Below the pieces are notes generated by a model. That model was not told where the DNA came from and did no database searches. It worked only from the letters and a program-made list of their open reading frames with translations. Shown piece by piece: positions 22,153 through 27,041 of a DNA stretch of 41,558 bases. The DNA lies in assembly GCA_900552475.1 (NCBI GenBank), contig USAC01000010.1:1-41558 (forward strand). Direction: 5' to 3'. This stretch comes from an uncultured Eubacteriales bacterium. Lineage in GTDB: Bacteria > Bacillota > Clostridia > Oscillospirales > Oscillospiraceae. Made by a program: the position numbers and the translations under genes. Every line of letters starts with the position of its first letter. The first letter of the stretch is position 1.

Positions 22153-22528
22153 GTAGACTGACAACCTGCACCATGCTGTCCGTGAGCTGTGGCAGCATAG
22201 CCGGGTCCCCCCGAGATTGCTCGGAAAGCAGTTCCAGCTGCTTTTCGAGCAATTCTCTGATTCTTTCTTTCTCCACCATCTCACCCCCTCTCTTGCTCGC
22301 ATACTTTGCAACGAGTTCAATGCATAGGAACATATCGCCTTCTCCTGTACGAAGCCATTGCTCGTTCACATTAAACTCTCGACAAATATCAGCGACGGTT
22401 CTGTCGCTCGGCTTTTTGTTGCCGGAGCATAACTCGGAAACAAACGGGCGAGAAACGCCGATTCTTTTGGCAAACTCGGCTTGCTTCATGTTCAAAGCCT
22501 TAATGAGTTCACGGATACGTTCATTCAT
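22139..22528 (-). CDS. XRE-family repressor, leftward (129 aa)
   Basis: The start was set at ATG 22528 (MNERIRELIKALNMKQAEFA) with GGGGGTG at 8 nt. The HTH covers residues about 3-60 (KRIGVSRPFVSELCSGNKKP). It ends in the segment ICREFNVNEQWLRTGEGDMF, shared with the divergent repressor at 22688. After residue 70 the sequence includes an in-frame copy of the leader cassette (palindrome and GGGGGTGAG ATG at 22279). A 46-aa product, MVEKERIRELLEKQLELLSE and onward, may therefore also be made from the internal start. It is the Cro- or CI-type partner in the switch and runs toward the lytic operon. Which of the two is the lysogenic repressor is not decided. Confidence 0.8.
   Translation of the reverse strand: MNERIRELIKALNMKQAEFAKRIGVSRPFVSELCSGNKKPSDRTVADICREFNVNEQWLRTGEGDMFLCIELVAKYASKRGGEMVEKERIRELLEKQLELLSEQSRGDPAMLPQLTDSMVQVVSLLRSL
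22296..22312 (-). repeat. Leader palindrome, copy 3 (inside the XRE gene)
   Basis: CTCGCA-tactt-TGCAAC: a degenerate copy. It is followed on the minus strand by GAGAGGGGGTGAG and ATG 22279, the same arrangement as at true gene starts. It supports an internal start. Confidence 0.55.
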
Positions 22529-22548
22529 CCATCTCACCCCCTATCCGG

Positions 22549-22565
22549 CACTGATACTTTGCGTG
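22549..22565 (-). repeat. Leader palindrome, copy 4
   Basis: CACTGA-tactt-TGCGTG: one arm is diverged. It sits between the leftward promoter (22591-22619) and the XRE ribosome site, thus in the 5' leader of that mRNA. Confidence 0.6.
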
Positions 22566-22590
22566 ACGCATATATCTACGTCGCAATATA

Positions 22591-22619
22591 AAAATATCAC
22601 AACGATATAGCATTGTCAA
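22591..22619 (-). promoter_or_regulatory. Leftward switch promoter
   Basis: On the minus strand TTGACA (22619-22614), 17 nt, TATTTT (22596-22591). It drives the XRE gene at 22528. Its -35 lies 20 nt from the -35 of the divergent promoter, the geometry of a phage genetic switch. Confidence 0.7.
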
Positions 22620-22635
22620 TACTTTTCTATAAATT

Positions 22636-22654
22636 AATATTGCAATGCAATATT
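22636..22654. promoter_or_regulatory. Operator: perfect 19-bp palindrome in the switch
   Basis: AATATTGCA-A-TGCAATATT, with 9-bp arms around one base. It overlaps the rightward -35 (22640-22645). It is a strong candidate operator for one of the two XRE repressors. Confidence 0.75.
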
Positions 22655-22668
22655 GCTTATGCTATACT
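22640..22668 (+). promoter_or_regulatory. Rightward switch promoter
   Basis: TTGCAA (22640-22645), 17 nt, TATACT (22663-22668). The ATG at 22688 follows GGAGG. It is overlapped by the 19-bp palindrome and so is likely autoregulated. Confidence 0.75.
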
Positions 22669-22687
22669 GCACTCGAAGGAGGTAGGT

Positions 22688-23077
22688 ATGAACGAACGCA
22701 TAAAACTTTTGCGCAAAGCGCTCGAACTCAACCAGACAGATTTCGGAGCGAGAATCGGCGTAAAGCAAGGAACCGTCGCCGCCTACGAGAGCGGCGCCCG
22801 TGTTCCGCTGGATTCCGTAGTTGTCTCTATCTGCCGGGAGTTTGGTGTCTCGGAGAGCTGGCTGCGCAGCGGCGAGGGGGAGATGTTCCTGCAGCTTTCC
22901 CGCGAGGAGGAGATCACGAAGTTCTGCATGTCCATCATCCGCGACCCGGACAGCGAGTTCCAGCGGCAGTTTGTCTCCGTCCTCGCCCGGCTCGAGCCGC
23001 CCCAGTGGCAGCTCCTCTCCGACATGGCCGACAAGCTCCTCGCCCAGCGCGATGCGCAAAAAAAAGACGCGGAATAA
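22688..23077 (+). CDS. XRE-family repressor, rightward (129 aa)
   Basis: ATG 22688 follows GAAGGAGG. The HTH lies at residues 3-60 (LRKALELNQTDFGARIGVKQ, GTVAAYESGARVPLDSVVVS). It is followed by ICREFGVSESWLRSGEGEMF, which matches the divergent protein almost residue for residue. The two are paralogues of identical length (129 aa) facing apart. The C-terminus differs: acidic, with EEITKFCMSIIRDPDSEFQR, a possible dimerisation region. There is no peptidase domain for RecA-dependent cleavage, so induction would need another route, perhaps the antirepressor at 28444. It is the likely lysogeny repressor, because it runs in the same direction as the TA and integrase genes. Confidence 0.8.
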   Translation: MNERIKLLRKALELNQTDFGARIGVKQGTVAAYESGARVPLDSVVVSICREFGVSESWLRSGEGEMFLQLSREEEITKFCMSIIRDPDSEFQRQFVSVLARLEPPQWQLLSDMADKLLAQRDAQKKDAE

Positions 23078-23095
23078 CCCCGCGCCCCAAAAAAC

Positions 23096-23131
23096 AAAGA
23101 ACCCTGTCCCATACCCCGGACAGGGTTCTTT
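23096..23131 (+). terminator. Rho-independent terminator after the rightward repressor
   Basis: Perfect 14-bp arms AAAGAACCCTGTCC and complement (23096-23109, 23118-23131) with an 8-nt loop, followed by gccgTTTTT. Confidence 0.9.
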
Positions 23132-23150
23132 GCCGTTTTTCAAATATTTC

Positions 23151-23179
23151 TTGACATCTGTTTTGCAAAGCTCTATGCT
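23151..23179 (+). promoter_or_regulatory. Strong promoter upstream of a structured leader or small RNA
   Basis: Consensus TTGACA (23151-23156), 17 nt, TATGCT (23174-23179). No coding frame begins for the next 170 nt, so the first product is RNA. Confidence 0.7.
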
Positions 23180-23185
23180 AAGGAT

Positions 23186-23270
23186 ATAAGCCTTTGGAAA
23201 ACAGGTCTCCCACGATAAGGAGAGTGCCCATTCTAAGGGCTTTCGATTTTATAACCTGTTTCAAGTCAAT
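23186..23270 (+). ncRNA. Candidate structured RNA upstream of the HigBA-like operon
   Basis: The predicted transcript folds into a three-way junction. The closing stem is AAACAGGT (23199-23206) with ACCTGTTT (23254-23261), extended by TTG/CAA. Hairpin 2 is CTCC/GGAG (23207-23210, 23219-23222). Hairpin 3 is GCCC/GGGC (23226-23229, 23237-23240). It starts at a consensus promoter and ends just before a second promoter. It could be a leader, a small regulatory RNA or an RNA antitoxin. No known riboswitch family was matched. Confidence 0.4.
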
Positions 23271-23275
23271 TTTTC

Positions 23276-23304
23276 TTGACAATATCTGCTATGAGTGATA
23301 TTTT
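23276..23304 (+). promoter_or_regulatory. Second promoter, for the HigBA-like operon
   Basis: TTGACA (23276-23281), 17 nt, TATTTT (23299-23304), 54 nt before the toxin start. The -35 is the right arm of GTCAA-ttttтc-TTGAC-type symmetry (23265-23280), a possible site for the HTH antitoxin. Confidence 0.6.
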
Positions 23305-23357
23305 GGAATAAAGATATTATTTATAGGTTAATATCTTACATGAATAAGGAGCATAGA

Positions 23358-23750
23358 ATGAACAAAGAGGATGCCCTGCGTCAGTTGCTGAATTATTTGG
23401 CGATGATAGACACACATGATGATTTCACGCCGGAATTGTTGGCCTTGATCGCCGGCAGCGGTACAGAAGCGGATGTATTCCGGCTCTTGGTGATGCGTCT
23501 TACCATGCTGAAGGCTCTGGGGATTCATGCTGTCAGGCATAAGGAGTTCGAGAACATCGGCGGCGGGCTTTACAGTATGCACTTGGCGGGAAAAGGCTTT
23601 AATCTGCGCATCCTGTATGCATTTTTGGCGAATCAATCCCCGGTTCTTCTGCTCGCGTTTCATGAACGCGCAGGCAAGCGTAAGACGGACTATTCCGGCT
23701 ACATTCCGCAGGCTGCGGAACGTCTGCGCCAAAAGAAGGAGGAACTTTAA
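23358..23750 (+). CDS. HigB/RelE-like toxin candidate (Gp49-type)
   Basis: ATG 23358 was chosen because AAGGAG lies 6 nt upstream. The 130-aa product has a helical N-terminus and a beta-rich C-terminal half: KEFENIGGGLYSMHLAGKGF, NLRILYAFLANQSPVLLLAF and HERAGKRKTDYSGYIPQAAE. These are the strands of the RelE/HigB Gp49-like fold, where NLRILY and LLLAFHE..GK correspond to the RNase core. Such toxins cut mRNA on the ribosome. The HTH gene follows directly, an order typical of HigBA modules. The N-terminus is longer than usual. Confidence 0.75.
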   Translation: MNKEDALRQLLNYLAMIDTHDDFTPELLALIAGSGTEADVFRLLVMRLTMLKALGIHAVRHKEFENIGGGLYSMHLAGKGFNLRILYAFLANQSPVLLLAFHERAGKRKTDYSGYIPQAAERLRQKKEEL

Positions 23751-23751
23751 T

Positions 23752-24135
23752 ATGTCTCAAGGTATGAATGATCTGCTTACCTCCCTTTCTGTCTCTCTCT
23801 CCGCAGAGGAAGTGGCCTTCAACGGGCTTTGCGGCGTGATCTGCGGCGAGATCGTCGCCCAGCGTGTCAAGCGAAACATGAGCCAGAAACAGTTCGCGGA
23901 GTTTATGGGCGTGTCTCAGGGCATGGTGTCAAAATGGGAACGCGGGGATTGTAATTTCACGCTGCAGTCCCTCGTGCATATCGCGACAAAGCTGGATATA
24001 CCCGTCCGGTCCCCGTTCGGAACGCCCCGCTCCGCGCGTCCCACTTCCGGTAAAGTTGCCGACTTCCCCGGCAAGTGGAATACGCTTTCGTCTCATACGC
24101 CGGATTTTGAATCTGTCGACCTGAAGGAAATGTAA
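23752..24135 (+). CDS. HigA-like antitoxin (HTH_XRE)
   Basis: ATG 23752 begins 1 nt after the toxin stop, with AAGGAGG inside the toxin end. The 127-aa protein has SAEEVAFNGLCGVICGEIVA, QRVKRNMSQKQFAEFMGVSQ and GMVSKWERGDCNFTLQSLVH, a standard XRE helix-turn-helix. A Pro/Ser-rich disordered C-terminus follows. In HigBA systems the antitoxin binds the toxin and represses the operon. The inverted repeat around the -35 at 23276 is a plausible target. Confidence 0.8.
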   Translation: MSQGMNDLLTSLSVSLSAEEVAFNGLCGVICGEIVAQRVKRNMSQKQFAEFMGVSQGMVSKWERGDCNFTLQSLVHIATKLDIPVRSPFGTPRSARPTSGKVADFPGKWNTLSSHTPDFESVDLKEM

Positions 24136-24150
24136 GGAGGTTCCCCTGAC

Positions 24151-24366
24151 ATGTACAGCTATACCAACGGTTTTCGTGTCTCTGTCCGCGCCGACGGCGG
24201 CGAAATAGTGCTCCAGTTTGTGCAGCGCTTTCCGGACTTTGAGGAAAACGACGATTCCTTTTCCAAGGTCAACGAGGAACCCGTCGCTTCACTTACGATG
24301 AACCTTGATCTTGCGAAAGAGCTCGTCACCAAACTCCAGCAAATGACCGACCAGATTGAAGAGTAA
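24151..24366 (+). CDS. Third gene of the HigBA operon, DUF3467-like (71 aa)
   Basis: ATG 24151 follows AAGGAGG, 15 nt after the HigA-like stop. The product MYSYTNGFRVSVRADGGEIV, LQFVQRFPDFEENDDSFSKV, NEEPVASLTMNLDLAKELVT, KLQQMTDQIEE has a beta-rich front and the ending pattern V..(L/I).M....AK.L...L, as in DUF3467-type small proteins. Placement after the antitoxin recalls tripartite toxin-antitoxin-chaperone operons, but it does not look like SecB. It could stabilise the antitoxin. This is an inference from context. Confidence 0.6.
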   Translation: MYSYTNGFRVSVRADGGEIVLQFVQRFPDFEENDDSFSKVNEEPVASLTMNLDLAKELVTKLQQMTDQIEE

Positions 24367-24386
24367 GTCCACGCGATGATTAACAA

Positions 24387-24420
24387 AGCACCCCTGTCCC
24401 ATCATCGGGACAGGGGTGCT
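24387..24420. terminator. Bidirectional terminator between HigBA and HicAB
   Basis: AGCACCCCTGTCCC and its complement (24387-24400, 24407-24420) form a perfect 14-bp stem with a 6-nt loop. It lies between convergent operons, 2 nt from the hicB stop. Confidence 0.8.
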
Positions 24421-24421
24421 C

Positions 24422-24817
24422 TTAGATATGCAGCTCTGTCTTCAGTGCGTTCTGCAGCGTCAGTGAGAAGTTCACGCCCTGACGCTCGGCCATCGTGTTC
24501 AGCCACGAGGGAATCGTCAGCGTTTTCTTCACGGCCTTGTTGTCGTAGAACCTGCGGTATTCGATCGTGTCGCAGCGCACCAGCGTGGTCAGCTCGTTCT
24601 TCGCGGCGGGAATGCTGCGCACGTCAGACGGCGCGGGCGGCGTGATCCCGTCCTCCTCCATGCCGTACAGCGTCAGGCAGAGCACGTCTGCCGCCATCTC
24701 AAGCCCCTCCTCCAGCGTCGGCGCCGACGTGAAGCAATTCGGCAGATCCGGGAAGTTGATCGAATACCCTCCCTCTGCTTCCTGTGTAAAAACTGCCGGA
24801 TACACATATTTCGCCAT
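24422..24817 (-). CDS. hicB: HicB antitoxin
   Basis: The start was set at ATG 24817 (MAKYVYPAVFTQEAEGGYSI), because GGAGG is 7 nt upstream. The ATG two codons earlier is too close to it. The 131-aa protein has the HicB partial RNase H-like domain: YSINFPDLPNCFTSAPTLEE, GLEMAADVLCLTLYGMEEDG. Its C-terminal helix-bearing DNA-binding region is KKTLTIPSWLNTMAERQGVN. It neutralises HicA and represses the operon through the TACGT repeats upstream. It lies 80 nt from hicA, farther than usual. Confidence 0.9.
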   Translation of the reverse strand: MAKYVYPAVFTQEAEGGYSINFPDLPNCFTSAPTLEEGLEMAADVLCLTLYGMEEDGITPPAPSDVRSIPAAKNELTTLVRCDTIEYRRFYDNKAVKKTLTIPSWLNTMAERQGVNFSLTLQNALKTELHI

Positions 24818-24837
24818 ATTCATTCCTCCAGTTGTTG

Positions 24838-24859
24838 CTCTTGCTCTTGCTCTTGTTAT
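24838..24859. repeat. Hexanucleotide tandem repeat between hicA and hicB
   Basis: TTGCTC repeats three times in a row with partial flanking units (TTGTTGCTCTTGCTCTTGCT). It lies upstream of the hicB ribosome site. Slippage here would change the leader length, not a reading frame. Confidence 0.7.
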
Positions 24860-24897
24860 CATTCACGTTCCTATTGTTTCCGCCGGAGCGGTGGGGC

Positions 24898-25083
24898 TTA
24901 TTCCAGCCCCGCCGCTCTGCGTATGGATTTCAGTGTTCCCGCCGGGATCTCCTCCGTTTTGTGGCGGCTCACCGGAAATTTCTGCCCGGTGACGGGGCTG
25001 TACCATATGCTATGGTTCGCGCCCTCGCGGTATACCTTGCATCCCGCTTTCTTCAGTTCCTTTTCCAGCTCGCTGTATCTCAC
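24898..25083 (-). CDS. hicA: HicA toxin
   Basis: GTG 25083 is the likely start, behind GGGGGTGAG. The 61-aa product is MRYSELEKELKKAGCKVYRE, GANHSIWYSPVTGQKFPVSR, HKTEEIPAGTLKSIRRAAGL. This is a classic HicA double-stranded-RNA-binding-like fold with the catalytic His in GANHSIW. It is an mRNA interferase. It is the first gene of the module and is transcribed from a consensus promoter. Confidence 0.92.
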   Translation of the reverse strand: MRYSELEKELKKAGCKVYREGANHSIWYSPVTGQKFPVSRHKTEEIPAGTLKSIRRAAGLE

Positions 25084-25109
25084 TGCCTCACCCCCGCTTT
25101 CTGTTATAT

Positions 25110-25170
25110 AGTATAGCACGTATTCACACGTATGTCAACATCTTTTTTTACGTATTTTTACGTATAGCTA
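25110..25170 (-). promoter_or_regulatory. hicAB promoter with TACGT operator repeats
   Basis: On the minus strand TTGACA (25138-25133), 17 nt, TATACT (25115-25110): near-consensus. Around it ATACGT occurs four times in two pairs spaced 10-11 nt apart (ATACGTAAAA twice upstream of the -35, ATACGTG twice in the spacer), besides GTATAGCTATAC. These are likely HicB binding sites for autoregulation. Confidence 0.8.
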
Positions 25171-25173
25171 TAC

Positions 25174-25278
25174 TTAAATCAAGTTCAGCGCCGCGATATA
25201 CACGAGCCGCAGCTGCTCCGCGTCGGCCAGCGCCAGCAGGCGCAGGATTGCGTCTATCAATACCTTCCTGTTGTCCAT
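25174..25278 (-). CDS. 34-aa microprotein, paralogue of the one at 29218
   Basis: ATG 25278 follows GGGAGGG and is 1 nt past the XRE stop. The product is MDNRKVLIDAILRLLALADA, then EQLRLVYIAALNLI. It aligns over its length with the product at 29218-29325: LLALA..EQLR(L/I)(V/L)Y(I/V)AAL.L. It is one amphipathic helix pair, similar to tiny proteins seen beside repressors in Clostridia phages. No function is known. Conservation between two separate loci supports that it is real. Confidence 0.65.
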   Translation of the reverse strand: MDNRKVLIDAILRLLALADAEQLRLVYIAALNLI

Positions 25279-25279
25279 G

Positions 25280-25468
25280 TTACCCTCCCCATAGCTGCTC
25301 CACGGTGGTTTCCAGTGCTCTCGCTATGCGTATCGCCGTCTCAACGTTCGGCAGCCGATCCCCTCCCTCTATCTCTGAGATCGTGGTCTTTCCCACGCCG
25401 ACCCGCCGGGCCAGCTCCCGCTGGCTCAGCCCGAAGTATTCCCTTCTCTCTTTGATTCGCTCGTTCAT
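25280..25468 (-). CDS. Small XRE-family regulator (62 aa)
   Basis: The start is ATG 25468 (MNERIKERREYFGLSQRELA). The whole protein is one helix-turn-helix: RRVGVGKTTISEIEGGDRLP, NVETAIRIARALETTVEQLW. There is no obvious ribosome site, and the ATG lies close to a -10-like TAGGAT, so the mRNA could be leaderless. It faces away from the integrase across a perfect 12-bp palindrome and is a candidate regulator of integrase and of itself. Confidence 0.85.
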   Translation of the reverse strand: MNERIKERREYFGLSQRELARRVGVGKTTISEIEGGDRLPNVETAIRIARALETTVEQLWGG

Positions 25469-25507
25469 CCTACGGCCATCCTACCATATTTTGGGGCCGT
25501 TGTCTCA

Positions 25508-25533
25508 AAAGTGGCCTGAAATCAGGCCACTTT
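25508..25533. promoter_or_regulatory. Perfect palindrome between XRE and integrase genes
   Basis: AAAGTGGCCTGA-aa-TCAGGCCACTTT: perfect 12-bp arms around 2 nt. It abuts a TTGAGA (minus, 25508-25503) that may be the XRE -35, and sits 37 nt before the integrase -35. A dimeric operator is more likely than a terminator in this divergent gap. Confidence 0.65.
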
Positions 25534-25569
25534 CCGTGCAGTTTTTTAGGCGCTTTTCAAAAAAGCGTA

Positions 25570-25598
25570 TTGACTTCTGCATCGTCCGCCCCTATGCT
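25570..25598 (+). promoter_or_regulatory. Integrase promoter
   Basis: TTGACT (25570-25575), 17 nt, TATGCT (25593-25598), followed by AAAGGAGG and the TTG start at 25637. Confidence 0.75.
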
Positions 25599-25636
25599 GG
25601 TAGTATGCCCCGTAATTGAAGAAAGGAGGATCCCCC

Positions 25637-26662
25637 TTGAAAATCCCCAAAGTAGAAAAGCTCCCCTCCGGCCGCTACCGGGTGCAGGTGCAGGTGGGCG
25701 GCCAGCGCTACGGCGAAACCTTCGATACGCCCGAGGAGGCGCAGTTCTGGGCCGCCGGCATCAAGACCCGCATCAAAGATGCCAGAAAGCCCGCCCGCCG
25801 CCTGACCGTCGGCGAAGCCGCTGACCAGTATATCGAGCGGCGCGACGCCGTACTATCCCCCGCCACCGTTGCCGGCTATAAGCGGATCCGGAAGAACCTC
25901 CTCCCGCCCATCGCCGCCACGCTCCTGCCCGAGCTGACGCAGGAATCTATCCAGCGCTGGGTCAACCGTATGGTCAAAGCTGGGAAATCCCCGAAGACCG
26001 TCGCCAATGCCCATGGCTTTCTGAGCGCCGTTCTCTCCGCGTTCCGCCCGGACGTGAAGCTGACCACGCGTCTGCCGCAGAAGGAGAAACACGAGATCCA
26101 GATCCCCACCAAAGCCGAGGTGCAGGCCATCGCCGAGACCTGCCGCGGCACGAAGTATGAGCTGCCCATCATGCTGGCCATCTGTCTCGGCCTGCGCGCG
26201 AGCGAGATCCGCGGCCTGCGCTGGTCGGACATCGACGGCGAGTATGTAAACATACATACCGCCATCGTCGAGGGCGAAAACGGCGCCGCCGAGAAGGGGC
26301 CGAAGAGCTATAGCGGCGCCCGCCGGGTGCACCTCCCCGCCTACCTGCGCGATCTGCTCGCCCGTACCCCGCAGACCGATGAGCATATCACCACCCTGAC
26401 CGGCCACGCCATCTATTGCGGCTTCTCACGCGTCTGCGAAAAAGCCGGTGTCCCGCACTATCGCTTCCACGATCTGCGCCACGTCAATGCCTCCGTCATG
26501 CTTGAAGCGCATATCCCGGATAAATACAGCATCAAGCGTATGGGTCACGCCACCAACAATATGCTCAAGACAACCTACCAGCATATTTTCAAAGAGAGCG
26601 AGCGCACCTATGACGCCGCCATCGAATCTGCCCTCGACGATCTGATCTCACCGGACAAGTAG
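25637..26662 (+). CDS. int: Tyrosine integrase
   Basis: TTG 25637 is the likely start, since AAAGGAGG lies 7 nt upstream. The 341-aa product begins MKIPKVEKLPSGRYRVQVQV, an arm-binding (AP2-like) N-terminus. The core-binding domain (LTVGEAADQYIERRDAVLSP) and the catalytic domain follow. The catalytic residues are Arg in LGLRASEIRGLRW, HDLRH for His-x-x-Arg, GHATNN for the second His, and Tyr in TTYQHIF. It recombines attP with the host attB, inferred below to be the ssrA 3' end. Confidence 0.97.
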   Translation: MKIPKVEKLPSGRYRVQVQVGGQRYGETFDTPEEAQFWAAGIKTRIKDARKPARRLTVGEAADQYIERRDAVLSPATVAGYKRIRKNLLPPIAATLLPELTQESIQRWVNRMVKAGKSPKTVANAHGFLSAVLSAFRPDVKLTTRLPQKEKHEIQIPTKAEVQAIAETCRGTKYELPIMLAICLGLRASEIRGLRWSDIDGEYVNIHTAIVEGENGAAEKGPKSYSGARRVHLPAYLRDLLARTPQTDEHITTLTGHAIYCGFSRVCEKAGVPHYRFHDLRHVNASVMLEAHIPDKYSIKRMGHATNNMLKTTYQHIFKESERTYDAAIESALDDLISPDK

Positions 26663-26671
26663 TCCGGTTTT

Positions 26672-26915
26672 CATGTGCATTCCCGTGTGCATTTTTCGTA
26701 AAAATAATGCACACGCCCACCAAAATAGCGTCATACATTCTATCATTCCAAATCCGTCAAACCGTTGCTGCCAAAAGAAAAATCCCTGAAACCATTGCGG
26801 TTTCAGGGATTTCGTTTTGGTGGAGCTGAGGGGAGTCGAACCCTGCCTAATTCCCTTTAAAACTATTGGTATTAAACACTTCTGTGTCGTTCGTGTGCAT
26901 TTTCGTGTGCATTTT
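26672..26915. other. attP: attP region: tmRNA-like core with integrase arm sites
   Basis: The core at 26818-26843 reads, on the minus strand, GGGTTCGACTCCCCTCAGCT then CCACCA. This is a tRNA-like T-arm and acceptor end whose CAGCTCCACCA ending matches bacterial tmRNA (ssrA). It is followed by a terminator-like hairpin (26780-26812). Outside it are copies of CGTGTGCATTTT at 26684-26695 and, in tandem, at 26892-26903 and 26904-26915. An inverted copy with one change is at 26704-26715 and a weaker one at 26672. These look like arm-type integrase sites flanking the core. The gap 26663-27041 has no gene. Confidence 0.85.
26780..26812. terminator. 14-bp hairpin, probably the host ssrA terminator carried in attP
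   Basis: AAATCCCTGAAACC and complement (26780-26793, 26799-26812) with a 5-nt loop. On the minus strand it follows the CCA of the tmRNA-like end and is followed by TTTTTCTTTT, as a tmRNA gene's own terminator would be. On the plus strand it can also end the integrase transcript. Confidence 0.75.
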
Positions 26916-26920
26916 AAATA

Positions 26921-26966
26921 CAACACCGCCGAAGCAGGGCGCCTGATCCCCACTCCGGCGGTGTTG
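26921..26966 (-). terminator. Terminator of the lysis operon
   Basis: CAACACCGCCG and complement (26921-26931, 26956-26966) with a 24-nt loop. On the minus strand the stem is followed by TATTTAAAATG. It lies about 75 nt after the endolysin stop. Confidence 0.55.
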
Positions 26967-27041
26967 CTGCACCTTGCGGCGCTGCTATGTCAATATTCTA
27001 CCGCACGGCTCGTTTTCCGTCAAGTTTTTTCGCCGTTAAGA

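Noticed and set aside
23186..23270. Purine-type or other known riboswitch
   Set aside because: It has a three-way junction, but none of the conserved junction or loop bases I know. It is kept only as an unassigned structured RNA.
24838..24859. Phase-variable switch in the TTGCTC repeat
   Set aside because: The repeat lies outside coding sequence and has only three full units. Slippage in 6-bp steps would not shift a frame.
26818..26850. Functional tRNA gene
   Set aside because: Only the 3' part is present. The 5' side of the T-stem does not pair and no anticodon arm follows.
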